Part shown: positions 33,723-43,245 of the stretch, in pieces
How positions within the stretch are numbered: position 1 is the first letter of the stretch
Layout: every line of letters starts with the position of its first letter
Assembly: GCF_004353185.1 (NCBI RefSeq)
Contig: NZ_SMUS01000033.1
Location: 1-46,039 of the forward strand
Source: Clostridium cuniculi
Lineage (GTDB): Bacteria; Bacillota; Clostridia; Clostridiales; Clostridiaceae
Direction: 5' to 3'
Length of the DNA stretch: 46,039 nucleotides
Made by a program: the position numbers and the translations under genes
The notes under the pieces: generated by a model
The model's input: the letters and a program-made list of their open reading frames with translations, nothing else
Told to the model about the DNA's origin: nothing
Database searches by the model: none

Positions 33723-34358
33723 TTACTTTCTCATATACTCTATTAATTTTACCCTCATATTTCTTACTAACTTTTCTTCTAATAACTTACTATTTTCTAA
33801 TGCTAAATTAAAACCATTATTGCTTTCTGCTTTTATTATTTGTGCCTTATGATTCAAACTCTCCAATAGTTTAATACCTTTTTCCAACTCTAAACTTTTT
33901 TCTATATTATAATTATTAATTACAATTACATCACTATTTTGTATAAATGGTAATAATATTTCTCCCATATTCATAACATAAAATTCAATGTTTCTTCCAT
34001 CACAAACAAAATAAATAGTAGAAAGCTTTATCAGTTTCCCTGTTTCATTATCAAATACACACTTGTACAAATTCTCTAATGTATCAGTTCCGTTATATTC
34101 TATAATTATTCTATGGGGTTTATATTTTTTTACTATTTCATAAATTTCATTGTTAAGTCCTAAACTATCCCCCATAAAACTAATATGTTTTACACTTTGT
34201 CCATTTTCATTAAACTCATTTATTTGAGTCTTTCCACTTTCACAAGTAACAACAACTATTTTTTCTTTATCTGCAATAGTTTTATTTATTAACGAATTAA
34301 TAAAGGCTGACTTACCAGCCCCTAAAAATCCAGTAACTACATCTATGCCAACCTTCAT
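33723..34358 (-). CDS. Short CobW-like G3E GTPase lacking the metal-binding motif
   Basis: A 211-residue P-loop protein with Walker A GFLGAGKS (residues 10-17) and an ESGKTQINEF segment where CobW proteins have ENEFGE. It lacks the CxCC metal-binding motif and the C-terminal CobW domain. EYNGTDTLEN replaces the usual EPTG switch, and the NKxD guanine motif is not clear (NNYN). It appears to be a trimmed paralogue of the full-length GTPase encoded 39 bases upstream. It may form a heterodimer with it or regulate the DUF318 permease. ATG with AAGGTAGAG. Confidence 0.7.
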   Translation of the reverse strand: MKVGIDVVTGFLGAGKSAFINSLINKTIADKEKIVVVTCESGKTQINEFNENGQSVKHISFMGDSLGLNNEIYEIVKKYKPHRIIIEYNGTDTLENLYKCVFDNETGKLIKLSTIYFVCDGRNIEFYVMNMGEILLPFIQNSDVIVINNYNIEKSLELEKGIKLLESLNHKAQIIKAESNNGFNLALENSKLLEEKLVRNMRVKLIEYMRK

Positions 34359-34397
34359 ATCTCTACCTTCTTAACTAATTAAAATTTAAACTTTTAC

Positions 34398-35348
34398 TTA
34401 TAAGAAAAACTTCTTAATTTTCTCTTTATTTAAGTTAGTTCCTATAAATGAAATAACAGTTTCTCCTCTATACGCTATCTTTTGCATATTTATTTCAGAT
34501 AAGGTGTAATCAAATTGTTCTTTACCATTTTTAGTATTAACAATCCCCTTTGCTCTAATTATTTCACCAAATTCAAAACTATTTTTTATAAAATTAAACT
34601 TACTTAGTAATTCTTCTCTAGATACATCTCTGTCTATTTTTAAAGCAAAGCTTTCAAATAAATTGTCTTCACTTTTTTCTTTTTTAATATTTCCAATATT
34701 AAGATTGCTCTTTCTAAAATTAACTTTTTCTTTTACATTAACTTTATCCTTAGACAGAAATACCTTTGGAATTAACTCCTCTGATTTTGTATTATCCCAT
34801 TGTCTTCCCATTATTATTGCCCTAGAATTTAATTTATTGATTTCAATTTCTAATCTTCTCACTTCTTCATTACTAATATTTTGAGTTCTACTTAAAATTA
34901 TAATATCTGCATTTTTTATTTGGTTAAGAAAAAAATTCTTAAAGTTAGTTAAGTACAAATCAAATTTTTCTGCATCTACTACAGTTATAGCTTTCTCTAC
35001 TTCTGCTATACCCTTTAATTCTTTTTCAGTAAATACTTTTTTTATGTCACTTAATTTTGCAACTCCTGTTGGTTCAACTAATAATCTGTCTACATTGCAA
35101 TTCTCCACAACATCTAATATTGATTCTTTGAAATCTCCAGTAACTTGACAACAAATACATCCTGCATTTATCTCTTTTACTAAAGTATTTGTTCTTTTTA
35201 AAACTGCACTATCAATACTTACTTCACCAAATTCATTTTCAATGATGGCAATTTTCTCTTTATAATATCCTTCTTCTATAAGCTTTTTAATTAATTGTGT
35301 TTTCCCAGCTCCAAGAAACCCTGAAAAAATCTCTACTTTAACACTCAT
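34398..35348 (-). CDS. CobW/P47K-family G3E GTPase (metal chaperone type)
   Basis: A 316-residue G3E GTPase with Walker A GFLGAGKT (residues 10-17), the ENEFGE segment, the metal-binding CICC motif (AGCICCQV near residue 64), the EPTG switch and a C-terminal CobW domain (from about residue 220: FESFALKIDRDVSREELL). Proteins of this group deliver zinc or another metal to client enzymes. It is the first gene of a four-gene minus-strand operon with a second GTPase, a DUF318 permease and a TIGR03943 protein. I see no clear Zur box upstream, but there is a 36-base dyad at 35470-35505. Confidence 0.85.
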   Translation of the reverse strand: MSVKVEIFSGFLGAGKTQLIKKLIEEGYYKEKIAIIENEFGEVSIDSAVLKRTNTLVKEINAGCICCQVTGDFKESILDVVENCNVDRLLVEPTGVAKLSDIKKVFTEKELKGIAEVEKAITVVDAEKFDLYLTNFKNFFLNQIKNADIIILSRTQNISNEEVRRLEIEINKLNSRAIIMGRQWDNTKSEELIPKVFLSKDKVNVKEKVNFRKSNLNIGNIKKEKSEDNLFESFALKIDRDVSREELLSKFNFIKNSFEFGEIIRAKGIVNTKNGKEQFDYTLSEINMQKIAYRGETVISFIGTNLNKEKIKKFFL

Positions 35349-35469
35349 AACTTATTACTTTCCCTTATTATTGTTCTCAAAAAATTCTATGATTTATATT
35401 TAATATTTATGCAAGTTTTATTTCCTAAGGAATGTTGAATATTAGATCTATTTTATACATATAATAATA

Positions 35470-35505
35470 TTGTAAACGTATCACTCTCCTGTGAACGTTA
35501 TACAA
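35470..35505. repeat. Interrupted dyad upstream of the CobW operon
   Basis: TTGTAAACGTATCAC and GTGAACGTTATACAA pair with one bulge on each side around TCTCCT. It lies between the mgsA terminator and the CobW gene (122-157 bases before its ATG). It is a candidate operator or a leader RNA hairpin. Confidence 0.45.
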
Positions 35506-35506
35506 T

Positions 35507-35538
35507 AAAAAGGAGCTGCTATTTAGCAACTCCTTTTT
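35507..35538 (-). terminator. Rho-independent terminator of mgsA
   Basis: AAAAAGGAG pairs with CTCCTTTTT, with further TGCT/AGCA pairing in the loop, 18 bases past the mgsA stop. Confidence 0.8.
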
Positions 35539-35556
35539 AATTTTATTTCATTATTC

Positions 35557-35922
35557 TTATTTGTGTAAAGCATCTAAAACTAATTGAGCTGTAGAAACAT
35601 TGGTTGCAAGTGGTATTGCATATACATCACATAATCTTAGTAATGCATTAACATCTGGTTCATGTGGTTGTGATGTTAATGGATCTCTTAAGAATATAAC
35701 TAAATCTAACTTTTGTTCTGAAACTAATGCTCCTATTTGTTGATCCCCACCAAGTGGACCACTTTTTAATCTATGAATCTCTAAATTAGTGTTTTCCATT
35801 ATTCTTAAACCAGTAGTTCCTGTTGCATAAAGTTCTAATTTAGATAACCTTTCTTCATTTGCTTTTGCAAAATTAACCATTTCATCTTTTTTCTTATCAT
35901 GTGCAATTAATGCTACTCTCAT
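35557..35922 (-). CDS. mgsA: Methylglyoxal synthase
   Basis: A 121-residue enzyme converting dihydroxyacetone phosphate to methylglyoxal and phosphate, a bypass used when sugar phosphates accumulate. It has the phosphate-binding GTTG (35-38), the catalytic Asp in [10 protein letters not shown] (D60), FLRDPL (D80) and H87 in QPHEPD. The length is that of a single-domain MgsA. ATG with AGGGAGAG. It follows mpg by 55 bases and is terminated at 35507-35538. Confidence 0.95.
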   Translation of the reverse strand: MRVALIAHDKKKDEMVNFAKANEERLSKLELYATGTTGLRIMENTNLEIHRLKSGPLGGDQQIGALVSEQKLDLVIFLRDPLTSQPHEPDVNALLRLCDVYAIPLATNVSTAQLVLDALHK

Positions 35923-35977
35923 TTGTACTCTCTCCCTCTTCTATTAAACTTTATATAAATTTTAATTTATAAACTAA

Positions 35978-36589
35978 TTATTTTTTTGAAACATATATAT
36001 TATCTTTTATATAAAATCTCCATAAGAAATCTTTTGCCTCTTCAGCATAATCTATTCCTATTCTCTTACTTTCAACAATTTCAAAAGTTTCATTATTATC
36101 ATCAGTAATATATACAGCTCCCTTTTCATAAAGCTTCACTGCATTTAAATCCTTATTTAGTAAATACGCTAAACATAACTTTGATGGACCATTGGTTAAA
36201 TTTTTTGATTGAGCTTTTGTAAGTTTATCATATTTCTTATTATACCTAATATTTGAAATATAATCTAGTTCATTAATTGGTTCAATAGCTCGAATTAAAA
36301 CAGCTTCAGCCACATCCTTTTTATTAGTAACAACATTAAAGCAATGATATAATCCATATATAAAATAAATATATGAAACCCCTGCATCTTCATATAATAT
36401 TTCTGTACGCTTAGTTCTACGCCCATTATATGCATGGCAAGCTTTATCTATTGCTCCTATATAAGCTTCTGTTTCAACTATCTTTCCTTTTAAAACTTTC
36501 CCATCAACTTCTCTAACTAGTACTTTCCCAAGTAAATCTTGTGCAACATCTAGAGCACTTCTATTATAAAACTCTTTACTTATAATCAT
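35978..36589 (-). CDS. mpg: 3-methyladenine DNA glycosylase (AAG family)
   Basis: A 203-residue AAG/MPG-type glycosylase excising alkylated purines from DNA. Motifs are LGKVLVRE, the catalytic region [20 protein letters not shown] (Glu of TEAY activates water), the base-flipping [16 protein letters not shown] and VLIRAIEP, then [11 protein letters not shown]. The length is normal for bacterial members. ATG with AGGAG. It is the gene after the SPFH protein; no functional link is evident. Confidence 0.94.
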   Translation of the reverse strand: MIISKEFYNRSALDVAQDLLGKVLVREVDGKVLKGKIVETEAYIGAIDKACHAYNGRRTKRTEILYEDAGVSYIYFIYGLYHCFNVVTNKKDVAEAVLIRAIEPINELDYISNIRYNKKYDKLTKAQSKNLTNGPSKLCLAYLLNKDLNAVKLYEKGAVYITDDNNETFEIVESKRIGIDYAEEAKDFLWRFYIKDNIYVSKK

Positions 36590-36663
36590 TTGTATCTCCT
36601 AAATTTAAATAAAGCTATATTATAATTAATAGTATTTCTTATAATAGCTATTAAAATACTTCT

Positions 36664-37713
36664 TTATTTAACCTTTGCACCACATTCACCACAGAATTTT
36701 GAATCACTTGCAATTGTTGCACCGCATTCACTACAGAATTTATTTTTCTTTTCTGTATTTTCAATAGTTATAACCTTTGTTCCGCAATTACTACAGAATT
36801 TTGCTCCTTCACTTAAGCTTTCACCACAATTTTTACAAGTATTCTTATTATTATTTACTGATGGACTTGATGTCATATTTTTCTTCATTTCATTCATCAT
36901 TTGCATTCCCATTTGCATTCCCATACCAGCTTGAGCCATACTAGCCATACTGCTATTAGGATTTTTCTCCATAGCTTCAGTCATAGCTACATTTTGATAA
37001 TGACCTATATTACCAACCATTCCATAAGCAGCATTTTTATTAATCATATTTTGTACTGAATCAGGATAGCTAAAGTTTTCAATATTTAATGTTGTTACAG
37101 TTAGACCTATCTTAATCATTTCCATATCTAAATCTGTTTTTATACCTTTTGCTATTTCAAAGGAGTTTGCTTGTAAATTAAACATATCCTTTCCTTCTTT
37201 AACAATCCACTTCATTAAAAGCTGATCAACTACAGCTAAAGCTCTTTGTTTTACATCATCTACAGTAAATTGACTTTTGATTCCTGCAATTTTATCAATT
37301 AAAACCATATGGTCACTTATTTTAACATTAAATGAACCAAAAGCTCTTATTGGAATTCCTCCTGGCATTCCTGGAGCTTGAATATTAATTGGACTTTTAG
37401 TACCCCACTTTACTAAAAACTCTTTAGTATTTATAAATAAAACCTCAGCCTTAAGCCCTGATTTAAAACCAAACTTAAATCCCTTTAATGTTGATAAAAA
37501 TGGAATTATTTCTGTTTCAATTTCGTAATTACCCTCTTCAGTAAAAACACCTTCAACCTTTCCATTATGCATAAATATAGCATCTTGACCTGGTCTTATA
37601 ATTAATCTACTATTCTTCTTTATTTCGTTATTTTTCCATTTCCAAAAAATAACGTCATTTCTAGTTTCATTCCATTCAATTACATCTAAAAACTGGTTAC
37701 TAAATAAACCCAT
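36664..37713 (-). CDS. SPFH-domain protein with C-terminal zinc ribbons (YdjI-like)
   Basis: A 349-residue cytoplasmic protein. The N-terminal two thirds are an SPFH/virion-core-like domain (VIEWNETRNDVIFWKW, RPGQDAIFMHNGKVEG, KWGTKSPINIQAPGMPGG), followed by a Met/Gln-rich low-complexity stretch (GMGMQMGMQMM) and two zinc ribbons at the end: CKNCG with FCSNCG, then CSECG with FCGECG. The layout matches B. subtilis YdjI, which sits with the PspA homologue YdjF. Here too it follows a pspA-like gene by 36 bases. A role in membrane-stress response, as scaffold for PspA, is inferred from that pairing. ATG with AGGAGG. Confidence 0.87.
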   Translation of the reverse strand: MGLFSNQFLDVIEWNETRNDVIFWKWKNNEIKKNSRLIIRPGQDAIFMHNGKVEGVFTEEGNYEIETEIIPFLSTLKGFKFGFKSGLKAEVLFINTKEFLVKWGTKSPINIQAPGMPGGIPIRAFGSFNVKISDHMVLIDKIAGIKSQFTVDDVKQRALAVVDQLLMKWIVKEGKDMFNLQANSFEIAKGIKTDLDMEMIKIGLTVTTLNIENFSYPDSVQNMINKNAAYGMVGNIGHYQNVAMTEAMEKNPNSSMASMAQAGMGMQMGMQMMNEMKKNMTSSPSVNNNKNTCKNCGESLSEGAKFCSNCGTKVITIENTEKKNKFCSECGATIASDSKFCGECGAKVK

Positions 37714-37749
37714 TACTCTTCCTCCTGCTATTTTGATAGCACTGTTTTA

Positions 37750-38463
37750 TTATTTGTTTTCTTTTAATTTAGCTAATTCATCTTCAATTGCACTACTATT
37801 AGCACTCTTTAATGCCGCTAACTCATCTTCTACTGAAGAATTGTTAGTATTATATTTATTCATTAAATCATCTATGCTATCTGTTGGTTTTGAATTTAAT
37901 TCAGCCATTGCATTAGCTTCATCTAACATTCTATTAGCCTTTTCTTCCATTCTACTAAAGGAATCTATACTTGAAGCAGAATTATTAATTGAAGAACCCA
38001 TTTTATTTATTCTTTCTTGCATTTTTGCTGTTGCCATTTTTGCTTTAATAGTACTTCTTCTTTCATTAAGCTCTTCTATTTGCATATTTAACTTATTATA
38101 CATTTGCTTCATCTTTTCGGAGTTAGCTTTTGCTGCTTCATATTTAGTATTAAGTGCTGTTAATTTTTCTGTTAATGATGCCTTTTTAGATAAAAATTGT
38201 CTTGCATCATCATCATTTCCTGCCTCTACAGCTCTTTTTGCATAATCTAACATCTTGTTTACATCACTTTGACATTCATCAACTTCTCTTTTTGCTCTAG
38301 TTTCTTCTGCCATAATAGATGCAGTTTCTGCTTTAACCTTATTTAAATCATCATTTAAATTCCTCATTAATTGATCTATCATTTTCACCGGATCTTCCGC
38401 CTTATCTAATAAAGCATTAATGTTAGATGACATTATGTCAGTAAATCTTTTTAATATTGACAT
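37750..38463 (-). CDS. PspA/IM30 family membrane-stress protein
   Basis: About 237 residues from the ATG at 38463 (MSILKRFTDIMSSNINALLD), five bases after GGAGG; an in-frame upstream ATG lies before that site. Almost entirely alpha-helical coiled coil, with the N-terminal amphipathic helix and the AEDPVKMIDQLMRNL signature of the PspA/Vipp1/ESCRT-III family. It binds and stabilises stressed membranes by polymerising on them. Coupled to the SPFH-zinc-ribbon gene, as in the Bacillus ydjFGHI operon, though ydjG and ydjH are absent. Confidence 0.92.
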   Translation of the reverse strand: MSILKRFTDIMSSNINALLDKAEDPVKMIDQLMRNLNDDLNKVKAETASIMAEETRAKREVDECQSDVNKMLDYAKRAVEAGNDDDARQFLSKKASLTEKLTALNTKYEAAKANSEKMKQMYNKLNMQIEELNERRSTIKAKMATAKMQERINKMGSSINNSASSIDSFSRMEEKANRMLDEANAMAELNSKPTDSIDDLMNKYNTNNSSVEDELAALKSANSSAIEDELAKLKENK

Positions 38464-38586
38464 ATATACTCCTCCTAAATTCATTACCATTATTTATACA
38501 AATATATTTTATCATTATTTAATTCAAAACGAAATCCATTATTTTTTATTATATATAATTTTTAACTGTATATTAATAGAAAAAAT

Positions 38587-38606
38587 GAGCTATTTTTTTA
38601 TAGCTC
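38587..38606 (-). terminator. Rho-independent terminator of the lipoprotein gene
   Basis: GAGCTAT and ATAGCTC with a six-base loop, followed by TTTTTT on the minus strand, adjoining the stop codon at 38607. Confidence 0.75.
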
Positions 38607-39230
38607 TTATAATATTGCCCCATATAATTTATCTTCTTTTGTATATACTGTAACAGTAAATGTTCCTAATGGTCTAAAGTTTCCATTAGTAGCTGATAAA
38701 TATCCTCTAAACTCTAATGTTACTTGATCCTCCAATTTTTCTTGTAAAATCACTTTATCTATTTTAAAGTAAATAGGATCATCTGTACCTACTGCAAATT
38801 GCTCTCCTAAAAATTGTACATTTTCCATAATTCTTTCTTTTTCTTCCCCTGAAATGAGTTCAACGTCATCACTTGTACTATCCCACTCACTTACAATAAA
38901 ATCATATACACCTTGATTTTTAGCTAAATATTCTGTTAATAAATTTAATCCAAAATCTACTTCTTTATATTCACCTTCAACATATGGAATATCTCCATAA
39001 TCATGATATATTAAATCTCCATCATTTAGCATATTTATATCTTTACTAGATTTATATATTTTTCCAAGTGCAGTAAATTGTGTATATACTTTAGGCTCTT
39101 CTACTACACTTTCAACTTCTACAACTTCATTATTTGTATTATCATTGCTATTTACATTATTGTTATTATTACTTGAACAACCAGTTAATAATCCTAACAT
39201 AATAATGACGCATATTATTTTTTTATTCAA
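38607..39230 (-). CDS. Hypothetical lipoprotein
   Basis: About 207 residues, not a family I recognise. I place the start at the TTG at 39230 (MNKKIICVIIMLGLLTGC), six bases after AAGGTG; a GTG three codons earlier is too close to the site. The signal peptide ends in the lipobox LLTGC, followed by an Asn-rich, then Glu/Val-rich linker. The folded part begins near YTQFTALGKIYK and ends in beta-rich segments. It would be anchored outside the membrane. It lies between dacF and the pspA-like gene with terminators on both sides, so it is monocistronic. Confidence 0.75.
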   Translation of the reverse strand: MNKKIICVIIMLGLLTGCSSNNNNNVNSNDNTNNEVVEVESVVEEPKVYTQFTALGKIYKSSKDINMLNDGDLIYHDYGDIPYVEGEYKEVDFGLNLLTEYLAKNQGVYDFIVSEWDSTSDDVELISGEEKERIMENVQFLGEQFAVGTDDPIYFKIDKVILQEKLEDQVTLEFRGYLSATNGNFRPLGTFTVTVYTKEDKLYGAIL

Positions 39231-39265
39231 AATACTCACCTTCCCCCTTCCATTTTAATATAAAA

Positions 39266-39304
39266 AAAGAGATTAATCCATTATATAAATGTTTTAATCT
39301 CTTT
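39266..39304 (-). terminator. Rho-independent terminator of dacF
   Basis: AAAGAGATTAA and TTAATCTCTTT form a perfect 11-base stem with a 17-base loop, and TTTTTTT follows on the minus strand, 18 bases past the dacF stop. Confidence 0.85.
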
Positions 39305-39321
39305 AAATATGTTAATTTTCT

Positions 39322-40536
39322 TTAAACACCTTTTTTAAATAAATTTTTCATATTATCCTTTAAGTTATCTATGAATCCACCCTTTTCAACATCTCTATCA
39401 CAGTATAGCTCAACTTCTCCAACCTTTTGATCATCTAGATATACTTCACATTTTCCTATAACTTCACCTTCTGTGTAGCTATCTTTCATTTCATCTAATA
39501 CTATTTTGTTTATTGGTTCTCCATCGCTACCTTTTAAAGTGACAATGATTAAATCATCCTTTGCTTTTGCTATAAAGAATCTATCATTACTCTTTCCTAA
39601 ATAAACAGTTTCTACATCATCATCTTTGTTAAATAATTTCTTTCCTTCATATTTAGAGAATCCATAGTTCATAAGCATACTTGCATCACGGTTTCTAACT
39701 TTGTATGTTGGAGCTCCCATTATTACTGCAAGCATTCTAACATTATTCCTAACTGCTGTAGCACTTATACAATATTTAGCTTCTTGTGTAAATCCAGTTT
39801 TTAATCCATCACATCCATCAAAGAAACGAACTAATTTATTATGATTTACTAGCTCTATTGGACTTTTTCTTCCTTCAGATATAGTTTCCATATATGTACC
39901 ACTATATTTTAATATTGTAGGATGTTTTAGTAACTCTAATGACATTATAGAAATATCTCTTGCAGTTGTTACATGTCCTTCCTCTGGCAAGCCATTACAA
40001 TTTTTAAATGTTGTATTTGTCATACCTAATTCTTTAGCACGTTCATTCATAGCCTTTACAAACTCATCTGTTGAACCGCTTAAAAATTCTGCCATAGCAA
40101 CAGCAGCATCATTTCCTGATGCAATAGCTATACCTTTTAGTATTTCTTCTACTGTTCTAACTTCACCAACATCAAGAAGCATAGTGCTTCCACCCATTTT
40201 CTTTGCATTTTCACTACAAATAATCTTGTCATCCAAACTTATTTTTCCACTATCTACAGCTTCCATTGCAAGTAACATTGTCATTATCTTTGTAACAGAT
40301 GCTGGTGCAAATTTTTCGTCTGGATTCTTTTCATACAATACTGCTCCACTTATAGGCTCAATAAGTAATGCAGATTTTGCATCTACATTCATTCCTTCCT
40401 CTAAACATGCAGTATAAACATCATTTGGATATTCTTCCTCTGAAGTTTCCTTAACTGCAGCAATTGGAATAACTGTATTTAAACATAATAAACATAAAAG
40501 AATAATAGAGATTTTGTTAAATATTTTCTTTTTCAT
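39322..40536 (-). CDS. dacF: D-alanyl-D-alanine carboxypeptidase DacF
   Basis: A 404-residue secreted PBP5-type carboxypeptidase. Signal peptide of about 27 residues, then the catalytic motifs S80-VTK83, SGND and LKTGFTQEA, and a C-terminal PBP5 beta domain with a Lys-rich tail for membrane association (around NLKDNMKNLFKKGV). In Bacillus, dacF lies before the spoIIA operon and is expressed in the forespore, shaping cortex cross-linking. Here it follows pdp, deoB, xerD and spoIIM as in other clostridia. ATG with AGGAGGAG. Its own terminators separate it from both neighbours. Confidence 0.92.
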   Translation of the reverse strand: MKKKIFNKISIILLCLLCLNTVIPIAAVKETSEEEYPNDVYTACLEEGMNVDAKSALLIEPISGAVLYEKNPDEKFAPASVTKIMTMLLAMEAVDSGKISLDDKIICSENAKKMGGSTMLLDVGEVRTVEEILKGIAIASGNDAAVAMAEFLSGSTDEFVKAMNERAKELGMTNTTFKNCNGLPEEGHVTTARDISIMSLELLKHPTILKYSGTYMETISEGRKSPIELVNHNKLVRFFDGCDGLKTGFTQEAKYCISATAVRNNVRMLAVIMGAPTYKVRNRDASMLMNYGFSKYEGKKLFNKDDDVETVYLGKSNDRFFIAKAKDDLIIVTLKGSDGEPINKIVLDEMKDSYTEGEVIGKCEVYLDDQKVGEVELYCDRDVEKGGFIDNLKDNMKNLFKKGV

Positions 40537-40577
40537 TTGTTCTCCTCCTTTTAAGCTTATTATTTCCTAAAAAAATA

Positions 40578-40620
40578 AAAATATGATAAAAAGAATTTAA
40601 CATTCTTTTTATCATATTTT
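40578..40620 (-). terminator. Rho-independent terminator of the deoB-pdp operon
   Basis: A perfect 19-base stem (AAAATATGATAAAAAGAAT and complement) with a five-base loop, T-rich at the end, about 90 bases past the pdp stop. Confidence 0.85.
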
Positions 40621-40707
40621 ATAAACATTACATTATTATAAAACTTATTTAGATTACCGGAATCCCCTCCAATAATTCTAACTTCAGCATAAAATCATTT
40701 AATAAAA

Positions 40708-42012
40708 CTATCTTACTATATCATATATTAATGGTATATTTAAATCATAGCTATCTTCAATAACTATATTTTCTAAGATGCTTTTTCTAGCCTTTTCAAT
40801 TTTATCCTCATTATTTGAATGTATGTATGCTAGAACATCTCCTTTATTAACCTTTTCGCCTCTTTTCTTATTTAAAACAATTCCTACAGCTAAATCAATT
40901 TCACTTTCTTTAGTTGCACGACCTGCTCCTAATTCCATTGCTATAAGACCAAATGCTTCCGCATGAATTTTTGTTATATAACCATCTACAGGTGAAGTAA
41001 CTTTCTCTACATATTTTGCTTGAGGGAATTTGCTATAATCATCAATTGGGCTAATATCCCCACCTTGTGCCTTAACAAAGTCCTTAAGCTTTTCTAGACC
41101 TTTTCCATTTTCTATATTTTCCATAAGCATTTTTCTTGCTTCTTCTTCACTTTCTGCCATCTTAGCACAAAGTAACATATTTGAACCAATTGTTAATGTT
41201 AACTCTAAAAGATCTTTAGGCCCATTGCCTTTTAATAATTCTATAGCTTCTATAACTTCTAAGCTATTTCCAATAGCATATCCTAAAGGTTGATCCATAT
41301 CAGATATAACTCCAATAGTTTCTCTTCCTAAATGTTTTCCTATATCAACCATTTCTTGTGCTAGTTCTTTAGCTGTTTCTGGTGTTTTCATAAATGCACC
41401 ATCACCAACTTTAACATCTAAAACTATTGCATCTGCACCTGAAGCTAATTTCTTACTCATTATACTTGATGCAATTAATGACATATTATCAACTGTTGCA
41501 GTAACATCTCTTAATGCATATAATTTTTTATCTGCAGGAACTAAGTTTCCACTTTGTCCCATTATAGCAATATTTATTTTATTTACATTTTCCATAAACT
41601 GTTCTTCTGTTAGTTCAACTGAAAATCCTTTAAATGTTTCTAGCTTATCAATAGTTCCTCCAGTATGACCAAGTCCTCTTCCTGACATTTTTGCAACTGG
41701 AATTCCAAATGATGCTACTAAAGGAGTTAAACAAATTGAAGTTTTATCTCCAACTCCACCTGTAGAGTGCTTATCTACCTTTACACCTTTTATATTACTT
41801 AAATCTATTTTATCTCCAGACTCAACCATAGCATTAGTTAAATCTGCTGTTTCTCTCTTATTCATCTTATTGAAGAAAATTGCCATAAGCATTGCTGATG
41901 CTTGATAATCTGGGATTTCCCCTTTAGTAAATCCATCAACAAAAAAGTTTATTTCTTCTGTTGTTAATTCTTCACCTTTTCTTTTCTTCATAATTAAATC
42001 ATACATTCTCAT
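40708..42012 (-). CDS. pdp: Pyrimidine-nucleoside phosphorylase
   Basis: A 434-residue enzyme that splits thymidine, uridine and deoxyuridine with phosphate, giving the base and (deoxy)ribose-1-P. Phosphate-binding [12 protein letters not shown], the family signature [16 protein letters not shown] and the C-terminal domain with [10 protein letters not shown] are all present. ATG with GAGGAAAG, 18 bases after deoB, whose product uses the pentose-1-phosphates formed here. The Lys/Ser pattern fits the broad-specificity Pdp of Firmicutes better than DeoA thymidine phosphorylase. Confidence 0.95.
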   Translation of the reverse strand: MRMYDLIMKKRKGEELTTEEINFFVDGFTKGEIPDYQASAMLMAIFFNKMNKRETADLTNAMVESGDKIDLSNIKGVKVDKHSTGGVGDKTSICLTPLVASFGIPVAKMSGRGLGHTGGTIDKLETFKGFSVELTEEQFMENVNKINIAIMGQSGNLVPADKKLYALRDVTATVDNMSLIASSIMSKKLASGADAIVLDVKVGDGAFMKTPETAKELAQEMVDIGKHLGRETIGVISDMDQPLGYAIGNSLEVIEAIELLKGNGPKDLLELTLTIGSNMLLCAKMAESEEEARKMLMENIENGKGLEKLKDFVKAQGGDISPIDDYSKFPQAKYVEKVTSPVDGYITKIHAEAFGLIAMELGAGRATKESEIDLAVGIVLNKKRGEKVNKGDVLAYIHSNNEDKIEKARKSILENIVIEDSYDLNIPLIYDIVR

Positions 42013-42030
42013 AAGTCTTTCCTCCTCTAG

Positions 42031-43203
42031 CTACTTTACTATATCATCCAAGAAACTTTTACCTACTAATTCATTTTGTACATTAAAGAAATCTAATATA
42101 GTTTTTCCTATATCCGCAAATGTTTCTCTTGTTCCAATGTTAACACCTGCTTTAACATTTTTACCATATACAAGAACTGGTATGTGTTCTCTTGAGTGAT
42201 CTGTACTGCTAGTAGTTGGGTCGCAGCCGTGGTCTGCTGTAATTATAAGGATATCTTCTTCGCCCATTTTACTATAGATTTCTTGTAATCTATTATCAAA
42301 ATCTTCAAGTGCTTTTCCATATCCAGCTGGATCATTTCTATGTCCATACAACATATCAAAGTCAACTAAATTTGTAAAGATAAGCCCTTCTTTTACAGTG
42401 TCCATATATTCTAAAGTCTTATCTACACCATCCATATTGCTCTTTGTATGAACTGCACTTGTAATACCCTTTTTATTATAAATATCTTCTATTTTACCAA
42501 CAGCTGCAACTTCATAGTTTGCATCCTTTAAATATTCAAGCATAGTTTTATTAAATGGATCTAATGCATAATCCCTTCTGTTAGAAGTTCTTTTAAAGTT
42601 TGGAGCTTCACCAATGAAAGGTCTTGCAATAACTCTTCCTACTGCCCACTTATCAACAAGCATATTTCTCGCTATTTCACACATTTCATATAGCTTTTCA
42701 ACTGGAATAACATCCTCATGTGCAGCAATTTGGAATACGCTATCTGCAGAAGTATATATAATAGGATATCCAGTTTTTACATGTTCTTCTCCTAGATCTT
42801 CAATTATTTGAGTTCCTGAAGCTACTATATTACCTAATATCCCTTCAACATTTGCTCTTTTCTTAAATTCATTTATTATATCATCAGAAAATCCTTGTGG
42901 ATAAGTATTTAAAGGTTCTTCAAGTATAACTCCACTTATCTCCCAATGTCCTGTTACTGTATCTTTTCCTTTAGATGCTTCTTCACATCTACCAAATGCT
43001 CCTATTGCATTATCACATTTTTTAGGACCATTTACACCTTCTATATTACCTATTCCTAATTTCTCTAATTCATTTATTTCAAGACCGTTGCATGTTTTAT
43101 ATACATTGTCTAATGTATGACTTCCTTCATCACCATAACTTTTGGCATCTTTTAATTCTCCAACTCCAACACTATCTAATACTATTAATATAGCTCTTTT
43201 CAT
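42031..43203 (-). CDS. deoB: Phosphopentomutase
   Basis: About 390 residues from the ATG at 43203 ([16 protein letters not shown]); an in-frame upstream ATG precedes the AAAGGAG site. Alkaline-phosphatase-superfamily enzyme that interconverts (deoxy)ribose-1-P and -5-P. Metal-binding DSVGVGE, the phosphorylated Thr in [10 protein letters not shown], and [10 protein letters not shown] with the final metal His in STDHSREH. It works with pdp in nucleoside breakdown, feeding the pentose to central metabolism. Operon order xerD-deoB-pdp is typical of clostridia and Bacillus. Confidence 0.95.
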   Translation of the reverse strand: MKRAILIVLDSVGVGELKDAKSYGDEGSHTLDNVYKTCNGLEINELEKLGIGNIEGVNGPKKCDNAIGAFGRCEEASKGKDTVTGHWEISGVILEEPLNTYPQGFSDDIINEFKKRANVEGILGNIVASGTQIIEDLGEEHVKTGYPIIYTSADSVFQIAAHEDVIPVEKLYEMCEIARNMLVDKWAVGRVIARPFIGEAPNFKRTSNRRDYALDPFNKTMLEYLKDANYEVAAVGKIEDIYNKKGITSAVHTKSNMDGVDKTLEYMDTVKEGLIFTNLVDFDMLYGHRNDPAGYGKALEDFDNRLQEIYSKMGEEDILIITADHGCDPTTSSTDHSREHIPVLVYGKNVKAGVNIGTRETFADIGKTILDFFNVQNELVGKSFLDDIVK

Positions 43204-43245
43204 ATTGTTTTCTCCTTTCGTATACAAAGCCCCTTTTCAAAGCCC

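Noticed and set aside
37733..38245. A 170-codon plus-strand open frame, hydrophobic in translation, opposite the pspA-like gene.
   Set aside because: It is the antisense shadow of a coiled-coil gene with strong codon constraint; it has no ribosome site and no recognisable family.
40654..40690. A 13-codon minus-strand frame (MLKLELLEGIPVI) and a relatively GC-rich patch after pdp.
   Set aside because: Too short, with no ribosome site and no family match; a second frame over the same bases looks equally coding-like, so neither can be supported.
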